From CAZDUZ01 sp964508755 (GTDB lineage Bacteria; Patescibacteriota; Dojkabacteria; SC72; JAFGCJ01): DNA of 45,862 bases. The stretch covers positions 1 to 45,862 of the forward strand of contig CAZDUZ010000003.1 of NCBI GenBank assembly GCA_964508755.1, in the 5' to 3' direction. The notes under the pieces were generated by a model. That model saw nothing but the letters and a program-made list of their open reading frames with translations, was not told where the DNA came from and did no database searches. Within the stretch, counting starts at the first letter, position 1. Every line of letters begins with the position of its first letter. Below, in pieces: positions 17,501 through 24,385 of the stretch. The position numbers and the translations under genes are program-made.

Positions 17501-20044
17501 CGACCGTCTTACGCTGTATTTAACCCTCACTCCACCCTCTGGTTCGAGATCCCAGATCCGAGCGGTCTTAAATTGAATTTTATTTCCATCATCTTCCTGG
17601 ACCGATGTTTCTGATGCCTTCACAAATAATCCGTGAGTCGATTCCGCAACAGTTACTCTTTTCGAATCTAATTCCGTGTAATTTTCTTGAGACCATAAAG
17701 TTATTCGATACGTAACGAAACCGTTTTGGTAAGCATACAAGGAAAGAGGTATTTCTATCTCAGTATGTCCTTGCGGATCGAGCGTTACAATTTCATGTAA
17801 CACGGTATTCGTTGATCCCCACGGTAAACCCTGTAAGTCCTCAGAAGATTCAGCCCACGAGACCTCTGTGTTATGTATATTGTAAATCTGTACAACTGAA
17901 AGACCGACACTTTGCTCTGATGCCGGATCTCCTGAATAGTCTTTCCCGGTAATAGTAACTTTTAACTTTTCTCCAGCAAATGCTCGTGTTTTATCAACTG
18001 ATAGATTGTAAGAATACAAAGGCTTTTCATATTCAGAAACTACAATAGTACTGCCTCCCACAGATTTCCCATCAACATACACTGAAAGATTGTGCGTTCC
18101 CGTCGGAATATTTCCAGGTAACGAAATACTTCCCGATACAGTGCCAAAATCTTTTGAAACTTCGAATGTTTCCTCATAATACGGAAGCTGAGCAAGACCA
18201 TACCACCAGTATGATTTATCCCCAAGTCGTACCGTCACTACTCTTTTTTCTGGAATTGAATAGTTCATATCAATTTCTTTTCTAAGGATCGCGTTAAAAT
18301 TCAACGTATCTCCCGCTTTGTATAAAGGCCTATCCGTTAAAACGAATGCACGGTGGGTTAGATCCGTCCCATCATCAAAAACTTCACTTGAATACCATTC
18401 ATGCTTAATCTTTGAACCGCCAACGACATAGTTGCCTGCATAGGAAATAATTGCGAAATCAACATCTGAGCTGTTCATTCTGAAATATCCATTACTGTCA
18501 GTCTTACCAGAACCAATGGCCTGAGAAGTGCCTTTAAGGTCATAGTAAACCACATCCGCACCACCAACAGGCTTCTTCGTGTTCATATCAAACACCCACG
18601 TTTGAGCTGCACTTATGGACTCTGAGTACACCGCACCTAAGGGTGAAAATACCAGATACTTATAGATAGAACGTCCATAAGAGGAATTGTTTGCCTCTAG
18701 GAGGTATATACCATAACCGTCCAGATCAATTTCGAAAAAGTTTGCCTGCTGGGGAGTCAACGAGAATTCACGCACAGCCTCGCCGAGAGAAGACGGCTTC
18801 TCATTAAGACTCCATCGGTAATTACGCATAGAGGCAAGAAGGTCATCTTTATCAGCCTGATATAAAGTAAACGTAATTGGACCCGTCAGTTCATAGGACC
18901 GTATACCAATCCACGGCTCACGAGTGGTTGATATTATCGGAGAACTATCAGACCAGCTCATTGATGGATGAGGGAGGTACTTCTCATCACTTGTTTGATA
19001 CCCCACTTTGAAGCGAGAAGTAGCACCTGAGGAAATACCTTCACCTTTACTATTATTAAAACCTTCTCTAACGGTTACCTTGTATTCTGTTCCCGGAACA
19101 AGATTTGAGGAAGGAAGAAATATAATCTTTTTGTTATATTGCTCAAAACGCCCAGCAATAGCAGGTTCAACGGTAAAGTAATCCTGAAAGGTCACAATAT
19201 CAATATCTTTATGAGTAAATTCTACTTCTATCGAGGTATCGACAGGAGCAGTTGTCGAACCATCGCGTGGTGTAATTCCGGTAACCGCAAATACGGGTTC
19301 CGTCCAAAATACCCAGGCATAGTCCCTCGGCAACGAACTTCCATCATTAAACATCGTGCCTTTGCGAAGTGTGACCGTGTACTCGGTGTCAGGCTTCAAT
19401 TCTTCCAAGGGCTTTACTATCAGTGACTTTAAGTCGCTTGAAACCTCTATATCGGCTGGTACATCGGGAGATATAGATACTTTATTTACAAGACCGAGAG
19501 AGCGAAACGCCTCCCCACTCGCAACTGTAATAGTAAATATACCTTCCTCCGTAGCAACTCCATATTCACTTTCTGATGACTTAGCAAGAGAAATTACAGG
19601 GGTAGACTGTTCAGACATATTCCTCAAAATGGGTATATCAGTACCTCGAAAATACACAAGCCCAAAGGCGGTTGCTCCAAAAAGAACAATCATTAAGGTC
19701 ATCGATCCCGCCCCCATCGCTAACCACTGGCTTCGTGATCTACCTTTCAGGAATGCAAAGATCGATGAAAGTTTAAAACCAGAACGGTTTCTTTCTTTCT
19801 CAGAAATATTCCTCAGTCCCTCCGCTGTCGAGTGCGATCCTTGCGAATCTAGTCTTTGCGCCAATTTATAATCAATACGGGAAAGAAGCAGGTCACGATC
19901 AATATTGCTTTGCGTATGTTTTCTTGCTTTTTTAATACTTCGAAATAAGGATTTCACACGCATTTCAGCATGTTTGAACCCTTTCTCCCGAAGAAGGCCT
20001 TTTTGCAAGTTTTTATTAGAATGTTCTCTTTCAGTTCCTTTCAT
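14501..20044 (-). CDS. Membrane-anchored alpha-2-macroglobulin family protein with cytoplasmic N-terminus
   Basis: This giant (1847 aa) has a basic, helical cytoplasmic segment (1-105), one transmembrane helix (~107-131) and a large extracellular part. Two Ig-like Big_5 domains (~165-350) are followed by macroglobulin MG domains and a bait-like region with a run of seven Gly near residue 1148. The A2M domain (GKATVSFKLPDNLTTWTVRAHA) lies near 1166-1200, then a helical TED-like domain and a C-terminal bMG10-like domain. Bacterial macroglobulins trap proteases. The thioester motif (YPYGCxEQ) is missing: the matching place reads FPYDPTVKSTYDLS, as in thioester-less YfaS-type proteins. It follows a sigma factor gene by 30 nt. 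The cytoplasmic segment could therefore be an anti-sigma domain, which is an inference. Confidence 0.9.
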   Translation of the reverse strand: MKGTEREHSNKNLQKGLLREKGFKHAEMRVKSLFRSIKKARKHTQSNIDRDLLLSRIDYKLAQRLDSQGSHSTAEGLRNISEKERNRSGFKLSSIFAFLKGRSRSQWLAMGAGSMTLMIVLFGATAFGLVYFRGTDIPILRNMSEQSTPVISLAKSSESEYGVATEEGIFTITVASGEAFRSLGLVNKVSISPDVPADIEVSSDLKSLIVKPLEELKPDTEYTVTLRKGTMFNDGSSLPRDYAWVFWTEPVFAVTGITPRDGSTTAPVDTSIEVEFTHKDIDIVTFQDYFTVEPAIAGRFEQYNKKIIFLPSSNLVPGTEYKVTVREGFNNSKGEGISSGATSRFKVGYQTSDEKYLPHPSMSWSDSSPIISTTREPWIGIRSYELTGPITFTLYQADKDDLLASMRNYRWSLNEKPSSLGEAVREFSLTPQQANFFEIDLDGYGIYLLEANNSSYGRSIYKYLVFSPLGAVYSESISAAQTWVFDMNTKKPVGGADVVYYDLKGTSQAIGSGKTDSNGYFRMNSSDVDFAIISYAGNYVVGGSKIKHEWYSSEVFDDGTDLTHRAFVLTDRPLYKAGDTLNFNAILRKEIDMNYSIPEKRVVTVRLGDKSYWWYGLAQLPYYEETFEVSKDFGTVSGSISLPGNIPTGTHNLSVYVDGKSVGGSTIVVSEYEKPLYSYNLSVDKTRAFAGEKLKVTITGKDYSGDPASEQSVGLSVVQIYNIHNTEVSWAESSEDLQGLPWGSTNTVLHEIVTLDPQGHTEIEIPLSLYAYQNGFVTYRITLWSQENYTELDSKRVTVAESTHGLFVKASETSVQEDDGNKIQFKTARIWDLEPEGGVRVKYSVRRSWTEWEESGQTYYDPVTKANKPIYSASTVHSDVLYDKELTTDAQGMAEITMSDLKHGSYTVTADFYHGTSQYMRRFAYVFYVYTPPSDDEYVYSDWNNASDKLKIYTDKESYVPGETATIAVKTTLDGNGVYLVRRGEVMSWRMLDLTSGFVEIQQEIGSGMSPYIEVCVWGVDEYQSMTGNGITTQNVYLSNILRSNCIPLTVQEDRGRLQVNVRTSKPSFEPGEDANLYFDITDSSGKGVKAEVAVSVVDKALIDIYEKNSGDVTLQKNIYDSFYTIVRQRVYQMGFPFDYEYSGNSGGGGGGGENAPRTDFRDTAYWNGKVQTDKDGKATVSFKLPDNLTTWTVRAHAISEETKAGKGMLDFIVSKDVRIETKPPAFIRSGDTFVLEIGIANYSTSDLSGTVSVNCEGCEVPQYNVAVRQTKDSRGEIALSITPSGESTLISLDSALIVGGTVMDALEVDIPVLNNGFEVSTSQSVLLNESAKEQGMEFSVERGASVNRSNLVVTLSRGFMSEDDLFPYDPTVKSTYDLSGAIIQNAFLYKHYDEISPSLSELEIESRVKNFLELLFENQSETGGFGWFDYDVINYDATIYAANAVAEAKKSGIEVNVDRIDAIEQVLLEGMVREDLSLEQRVYSMYVLALLDSRNSIPTMLVMKKRLLEIGSDEELSSIMIANLMRTLEEFGSIGDAGELIPLLFERAQISQRGASWNDSNSTVSSGFSTSYVTAIVADALYPFSENDLYKKTINWLVSEGLSGCSNSYEKVTVLQALGKASLDGLDERQDSGIVSVIVNGDLVKNVEIAGEKGSAETTRLVVNSSYLKVGENVVKLELEGGGVIYAVATLTSTSETLSQDNEFSVKRHVIDFNTKRQLTSVSKGDVVMVRTEVTPDRDGSNLVVTDVIPSGFEPIRYELGAFNYDFYSRWWKWGQRDMVNRYGSVALDRVTFTQYAVEGGKTYVFEYPVVAAYGGEFSAGSAQAYFLEFGDIGGNSVLSTITVTR

Positions 20045-20074
20045 ACATTGTGCAATACATTTGAAACAGTATCA

Positions 20075-20635
20075 TTACTCTTTCACTAATACTTTACGAA
20101 TTTTGTCTATACTTCGGTACAAAATCATTTTGCAAGCCCCTTCAGATTTTCCAATCATTTGAGCAATAACCGGAAACGAAAGGTCTTCTTCAAATCGAAG
20201 TCTAATGACCTCTTTTTCAACATCATCAAGAACATGGAAAGCCTTGTAAACAAAAGCGACATCACTATTTACCATCATCTTGTCTACAAATGAATCAAAA
20301 ACCATTTGAACTTCATCACTATCATCTTCAGTATCAAGCGATGATTCACTACGCCTCCCCTGCTTACGAAGGAAATCGATTGATAAATTTCGGGATACCG
20401 TATACAACCAGGAAAGTACGCCAGAATCCCCCCGAGTACTTATCTCGTCAATATGTTCATATAGTTTCAGGAAAACATCAGCGGTAAGATCCTGAGCTTC
20501 TTCACTCCGACCTATCTTTCGAAAGAGATACCAGTAGATCTTCTCACGGTATTTCAGGTAAAAACGTTGAAAAGCAAGCTCACGACGGGAGTCTTGTTTC
20601 GTTTTTTCTACTACACTACTAACATTCTGAGCCAC
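20075..20635 (-). CDS. ECF-type RNA polymerase sigma factor
   Basis: Region 2 (about residues 23-95) contains FYLKYREKIYWYLFRKIG, AQDLTADVFLKLY and LSWLYTVSRNLSIDFLRKQ, covering the -10 binding helices. Region 4 (about 128-184) has HVLDDVEKEVIRLRFEEDLSFPVIAQMIGKSEGACKM as a helix-turn-helix for -35 recognition. There is no region 1 or 3, so it is the two-domain ECF class; length 186 aa is typical. The next gene, 30 nt away on the same strand, is a transmembrane protein with a cytoplasmic N-terminus, the usual place of an anti-sigma factor. A structured RNA element lies 117 nt upstream of the start codon. Confidence 0.92.
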   Translation of the reverse strand: MAQNVSSVVEKTKQDSRRELAFQRFYLKYREKIYWYLFRKIGRSEEAQDLTADVFLKLYEHIDEISTRGDSGVLSWLYTVSRNLSIDFLRKQGRRSESSLDTEDDSDEVQMVFDSFVDKMMVNSDVAFVYKAFHVLDDVEKEVIRLRFEEDLSFPVIAQMIGKSEGACKMILYRSIDKIRKVLVKE

Positions 20636-20751
20636 AGGGGCAGTCGCTCAAATAATTTGCTCAAATTGTAATCCGCATTCATTCACTTTCGTTTACTTCT
20701 CCACACTCATCGTACTGCATTCTACCGTTATACTTCAATAAACGCAAAATG

Positions 20752-20867
20752 AAAAAAGGAGATAGAAGGCAGTCGGTTCTACAGCTACCTATACTACTTA
20801 TCAGTATACCTATAGGAACCAGCGAGACACATGGTCAAAAGGGACAGTGTCCGAATCCATCTCCTTT
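20752..20867 (-). ncRNA. Three-helix structured RNA between ferredoxin and sigma factor genes
   Basis: The 390-nt gap 20636-21025 has no gene. Within it, AAAGGAGAT (20755-20763) pairs with ATCTCCTTT (20859-20867) to close a junction of two more helices. One is GGTTC/GAACC (20775-20779 with 20816-20820), with an inner TATACT/AGTATA hairpin. The other is GACAC/GTGTC (20826-20830 with 20847-20851). On the minus strand the closing helix ends in six U, like an intrinsic terminator. CCTATA (20788-20793) can also pair with TATAGG (20811-20816), an alternative fold. A TTGACA lies upstream at 20906-20911 but without a good -10. It could be a leader switch for the sigma operon, a small RNA, or the ferredoxin terminator. 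Confidence 0.5.
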
Positions 20868-21025
20868 CACTTGTTGGGCAGTTTTGTCGATGAGGCAGTA
20901 CCGTATGTCAATCATCATACACGCTTGAGAAACAGGAATCAATAATCGAGAAACATAGCAGAGAAACAGCTTCAAGACAACGCTTTACTGTAGACTTCCC
21001 TAGTACACGCTCGTGTACCAGCACC

Positions 21026-21244
21026 CTACTGACTATCGGAGGAATCACCCTCCTCTTCATCGACGATAGCACCCTGCGGACAAATCTGCTTTACTTCTTC
21101 GAGGTTTAAACCTGAGTAGTCAGCATCAGTTTTCACTCTCACGGCAGTACCGTCTTCACTGTACTCAAATACTTGTGGGTATGCAGCAACACAACTTCCG
21201 CAGACAATGCATTTTGAAGGATCGACTGTAAGTTTTGAAGACAT
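21026..21244 (-). CDS. Single-cluster 4Fe-4S ferredoxin
   Basis: This 72-residue electron carrier has C12-x2-C15-x2-C18 (KCIVCGSC) and C55 followed by Pro (ICPQGAI). That is the four-ligand pattern of monocluster 4Fe-4S ferredoxins such as those of Thermotoga and Desulfovibrio. The middle is acidic, and the C-terminus (DEEEGDSSDSQ) extends beyond the usual fold. The redox partner is unknown; the radical SAM protein and the Suf machinery in this window are possible users. It is transcribed away from the lanthipeptide-like operon. A short perfect palindrome (GTACACG/CGTGTAC, 21003-21018) follows its stop codon. Confidence 0.92.
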   Translation of the reverse strand: MSSKLTVDPSKCIVCGSCVAAYPQVFEYSEDGTAVRVKTDADYSGLNLEEVKQICPQGAIVDEEEGDSSDSQ

Positions 21245-21309
21245 AGGGAAGGAATATTTTTTAGCTTATACTTTCATTATCATTATTCATAGACAGAAAG
21301 ATATTGCAA

Positions 21310-21338
21310 GTGACATATAACCTTTGAATTCATATAAT
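21310..21338 (+). promoter_or_regulatory. Strong promoter of the lanthipeptide-like operon
   Basis: GTGACA (21310-21315, 5 of 6 matches to TTGACA), a 17-bp spacer, and a perfect TATAAT (21333-21338). The predicted start near 21345 gives a leader of about 25 nt to the ATG at 21370. All three downstream genes are close enough to share it. Confidence 0.8.
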
Positions 21339-21369
21339 CTCATGGAGAAATACTTAAGTTCACTTCCTC

Positions 21370-21822
21370 ATGTATATGGTTTTTATTCCCTCAAGAAAAG
21401 AAGATTTTGAGTATATTTCTCCTCTGCGAGAACAAACAATGCATGAATTGAACGAACTTGTAGGATATCAAAAATACAAAATTAATGAAGAGAAATTTAA
21501 AACTCGATTCTATGATTACTTAACCAATCCCCATTTACCTTACAAGTACTTCACACTTGCTACAGATACAGGAGAATTTGCAGGATTTGTAAATCTTCTG
21601 TTTACAAAAAACCTTGGTGAAATACTGCTCGCTCGTTTACGAAGCGAGTATGAAACAGAGGAAAATATGAACATCATGCTTATACAAAGCATAAACTTAT
21701 TCAAATCTGCAGGTATCCCTAAAGTTCTAACCGAAATACCTTTTACAGAAAATCTCTTTAAGAAATGCTTTCAACAGTTACAAGGGAAAATTGCCATTTA
21801 CATAGCAACTCTAGACTTATAA
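21370..21822 (+). CDS. Acetyltransferase-like protein of the lanthipeptide-like operon
   Basis: The 150-residue product is the first gene of the operon and ends 3 nt before the peptide gene. FTLATDTGEFAGFVNLLF resembles GNAT strands 3-4. AGIPKVLTEIPFTENLFKKCF resembles the GNAT motif B end (a residue run like FYKKxGF). The canonical acetyl-CoA loop (R/Q-x-x-G-x-G/A) is absent; the matching place reads LRSEYETEENMNIML. It may therefore be a diverged or inactive GNAT fold, or an unrelated protein. A role in modifying or binding the peptide is inferred only from the tight operon. A second Met at codon 3 is an alternative start. Confidence 0.6.
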   Translation: MYMVFIPSRKEDFEYISPLREQTMHELNELVGYQKYKINEEKFKTRFYDYLTNPHLPYKYFTLATDTGEFAGFVNLLFTKNLGEILLARLRSEYETEENMNIMLIQSINLFKSAGIPKVLTEIPFTENLFKKCFQQLQGKIAIYIATLDL

Positions 21823-21825
21823 TAC

Positions 21826-22023
21826 ATGTTGGCATACAATAGTCACAAGTTAATTTTTGTTGTTGCTTTGATGGCAGACATGATTAATTCGTTAAGTCCT
21901 GAAGGTCTCAACGCTATTGGTTGGCAAGAGTTTGTAGCAGGTTTGCAAACGATCGAACAGCTTACCGGAGAGTCAGGAATTAGTACAGGTACGACCACCT
22001 GCTGTGCAACAGGAACGTGCTAA
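21826..22023 (+). CDS. Putative lanthipeptide-like precursor peptide
   Basis: This is a 65-residue peptide. The N-terminal ~50 residues look like a leader, with an amphipathic stretch (GWQEFVAGLQTIEQLTGESG) similar in style to class II leaders. The C-terminal 15 residues, GISTGTTTCCATGTC, hold one Ser, six Thr and three Cys (59, 60, 65), the composition of a lanthipeptide core, where dehydrated Ser/Thr are joined to Cys. The gene for a LanM-type dehydratase starts inside its last codons (20-nt overlap). There is no GG/GA cleavage motif; ESG before Ile52 is a candidate. Met16 or Met19 could be the true start, which would remove the hydrophobic N-terminus. The assignment rests on composition plus context. 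Confidence 0.78.
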   Translation: MLAYNSHKLIFVVALMADMINSLSPEGLNAIGWQEFVAGLQTIEQLTGESGISTGTTTCCATGTC

Positions 22024-23356
22024 GAATCAGATTACCAACGACTTACTCATAAGCCCTTTAGCAGGGTACTTAAGTAACCTCCTACCTTCAACTTCTCTTT
22101 CAGCAGCATCAGTCCTTTCTGATTTTCTACTCCCTACTCTCGTTTACGAGTATTATCTCCAAAAGCAAAGAAGGTTCTCAACGTACATTACAACTCTTGA
22201 TTTTCACAAGTATTTCAATAAGTACCCAGGACTATCGTCACTTCTTAACTGTGCAATGAGTACCATTGCCGATGATGAAAAAGAACTCGATCTTTCATCT
22301 GGTGCAAAAATCATTGGAGATCTACACGAAGGAGGAATGACCAAGTACCTTGAAGGAATACATATAAAATATAGTAAAATAGTGCATTATGAGAGCTATA
22401 TCCGTGAAATCCTCGATCTTTTCAACAATTCTATATTAAGTAACTGTTTTCCATCGTTTCACGACAATGTAACATCAATTTCAAGGAAGTATATAGCAAC
22501 ACAAAATGAAACTGATAATCCTGAGGAAATCCAACGGTACTATTATAACCTAGGCTATACAATCCCCGTTGTAATGTTGTTTCGTGCAATAGATCTTTTT
22601 GCTCAAAATATGACCATCCACCTTCCATACCCGATCTATTTTGATTTTGAATGTCTATTTTCTTCATATACAGTAAGCAACCAAGATTACTACATACAAC
22701 ATTCCGGACTTCTCAGGCTATCTGAGCAATTTGATATAAGTGCAATTACTGGTGGAACCACTCCACTGTATACCTATCTATCACCTTACCTATCAGGTAC
22801 TGAACAAAAGCCTGTAATTAAATGGAAAGTTCCCTTATCAGAAAAATTTTCAAACATTCCTTTGTTAAACGGGGTACAGGTAAAACCTCGACGTTATATG
22901 CAGACTCTTATAAAAGGATACGATGAATCAGCAAAAAAAATCTTTTCAATTCCAAAAGATAAGCTTATCAACATTACACAGAATAATCCGCCAACGGTGA
23001 GAATCGTACTCAGGACAACTAAACAATATAAGGCCTTATTACAAGAATACTGTTTTCCTAATGTTTATACTGTAAATAACGATGCTGCTCAGTTCTTTAG
23101 AGATAGATTATCCAATTCCAAATTAATCTATAATATCCAAAACGCTGATAAACTTTTGGATTACGAAGCATACGTTCTGTCCAAAGGCCTCATACCCAAA
23201 TTTTACTCCAATATTACTTGCAACAAGATCTTCGGATCACCAGGAAAACAAGTCGCTGAGTTTCCAGAACCTCAGATTAGTATATGGAAAAAACATCTGC
23301 TTCACTTCCATGAATTCTTGGATGGACAGCGGAAAATTTTAATCCGGTCACTGTAA
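22004..23356 (+). CDS. LanM-like lanthipeptide dehydratase (DUF4135) lacking the cyclase domain
   Basis: The 450 residues follow the LanM dehydratase domain from end to end. GDLHEGG (105-111) matches the GDxHxGG motif, and NIPLLNG (284-290) and KGLIPKF (394-400) match further family motifs. PYPIYFDFECLF (208-219) keeps the metal-binding Asp214 and Glu216. TVRIVLRTTKQY (331-342) keeps the Arg/Thr pair (333, 339) with CylM spacing. In LanM this domain phosphorylates Ser/Thr with ATP, then eliminates phosphate. The catalytic loop DLFAQN (197-202) has Phe199 where LanM has His. The usual LanC-like cyclase half (~400 aa) is absent, and the protein stops cleanly. The start is a GTG at 22004 inside the peptide gene, implying translational coupling. 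The region is AT-rich relative to its neighbours. Confidence 0.85.
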   Translation: MQQERAKNQITNDLLISPLAGYLSNLLPSTSLSAASVLSDFLLPTLVYEYYLQKQRRFSTYITTLDFHKYFNKYPGLSSLLNCAMSTIADDEKELDLSSGAKIIGDLHEGGMTKYLEGIHIKYSKIVHYESYIREILDLFNNSILSNCFPSFHDNVTSISRKYIATQNETDNPEEIQRYYYNLGYTIPVVMLFRAIDLFAQNMTIHLPYPIYFDFECLFSSYTVSNQDYYIQHSGLLRLSEQFDISAITGGTTPLYTYLSPYLSGTEQKPVIKWKVPLSEKFSNIPLLNGVQVKPRRYMQTLIKGYDESAKKIFSIPKDKLINITQNNPPTVRIVLRTTKQYKALLQEYCFPNVYTVNNDAAQFFRDRLSNSKLIYNIQNADKLLDYEAYVLSKGLIPKFYSNITCNKIFGSPGKQVAEFPEPQISIWKKHLLHFHEFLDGQRKILIRSL

Positions 23357-23377
23357 CCCTGATACTTACCCATCACC

Positions 23378-23959
23378 TCAAAACAAAGTACCCTGTGCAC
23401 TAAGATCTGCCTTTTGTTGAAATCCGTCTTTCCAGTTCACCGACGTCTCTTTAATAAACCCATTTCGATCGTAATACTTCAGTTTTCCCGTTTCCTGACC
23501 AAGCTTCCACACCTCATAGGTCAAACGTACATCTTCGAGACAGTATTTTTCGAGCTTGTCCAACTCCCCGTTTTCCCAGTACACTATTGCATCAGACCCC
23601 TTCCCTATTTTCCCCTCGCCAAAGTTCGCTTTAGCGAGATTATCAAGTTTTGGCCTAAAGCCGATTGCTTTCTTCATAGCAATCATTAAATCTATCGTTG
23701 GCAGGGTCCACGGATCAATCTTGAAGTAACGGGAAAGCACTCCATAGTCAAAGCTCCAGATATTGTACCCAATAACCGTATCCCCATTTTTCATCAAGTC
23801 CTCTAACGCTGGTAAATCCTTCTCCCAGTAACTCAGACTCTTGTCTGCTACAGAGTCATACGCACCAGCAAAGGAAATCTTAAGTCCGCTGAAATCAAGA
23901 ACCCCATCATCATTTACCGAGGTAAAAAAATTTTGGGTTTCGACATCTACAACAATCAC
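23378..23959 (-). CDS. DnaQ-like 3'-5' exonuclease (YprB/RNase H-fold type)
   Basis: This DEDDy-type nuclease shows the four acidic residues and the Tyr of the family: D5 and E7 (VVDVET), D71 (GYNIWSFDYGVL), and Y139 with D143 (YCLEDVRLTYEVW). It degrades DNA or RNA from the 3' end using two metal ions; the actual substrate is unknown. At 193 residues it is a stand-alone domain, without the TPR region found in some YprB proteins. It lies 12 nt after sufU on the same strand and may be co-transcribed with sufS-sufU. It converges with the LanM-like gene. Confidence 0.85.
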   Translation of the reverse strand: MIVVDVETQNFFTSVNDDGVLDFSGLKISFAGAYDSVADKSLSYWEKDLPALEDLMKNGDTVIGYNIWSFDYGVLSRYFKIDPWTLPTIDLMIAMKKAIGFRPKLDNLAKANFGEGKIGKGSDAIVYWENGELDKLEKYCLEDVRLTYEVWKLGQETGKLKYYDRNGFIKETSVNWKDGFQQKADLSAQGTLF

Positions 23960-23971
23960 GAGTAAGCCCTC

Positions 23972-24367
23972 CTAACAAAAGTCACAATTATCGTCGTCTT
24001 CCCCCCGTACCGCACGCCTTGCAGCCTCAAGCGAGAGCAATGCACATTTCAAACGAGGACTTTTTTCTTCCATTCCTAGAAGTTCCAGAATGAAGGAATT
24101 TGGAAGGGCATCAACTTGCTTGACGGTCATTCCTTTTAACTTTTCACTTAACATGGACATTCCCGCCATACTGACCGCACATCCGCTCCCCTTATATCCA
24201 ACCTCTGTTATCACTCCACTTTCGTCTTTTAGAAAGATGGTCACTTCATCTCCGCAGACTGAATTAGCAACTTGAGCTCGGTACGAGAAATCACTCAATT
24301 CCCCCTTATTACGAGGGTTTTTGAAGTGGTCTATGATCTTTTGTTTGTATAAATCAGATGATGCCAT
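23972..24367 (-). CDS. sufU: Fe-S cluster assembly scaffold SufU
   Basis: This IscU-fold protein receives sulfur from SufS. The conserved ligands are C38 and D40 (SVCGDEV), C63 (SGCAVS) and C108 (RLKCALL). The 131-residue length and an insertion between the second and third Cys are typical of SufU rather than IscU. An extra CDFC at the C-terminus is unusual for the family. It starts 18 nt after the sufS stop, so the two are one operon, as in Gram-positive suf loci. Confidence 0.94.
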   Translation of the reverse strand: MASSDLYKQKIIDHFKNPRNKGELSDFSYRAQVANSVCGDEVTIFLKDESGVITEVGYKGSGCAVSMAGMSMLSEKLKGMTVKQVDALPNSFILELLGMEEKSPRLKCALLSLEAARRAVRGEDDDNCDFC

Positions 24368-24385
24368 ACGGTTGTGAAGAATTAC

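Noticed and set aside
21342..21410. 22-codon open frame just after the lanthipeptide-operon promoter
   Set aside because: Its ATG lies only 3 nt after the -10 box, before the expected transcription start, so it would not be translated from this promoter.
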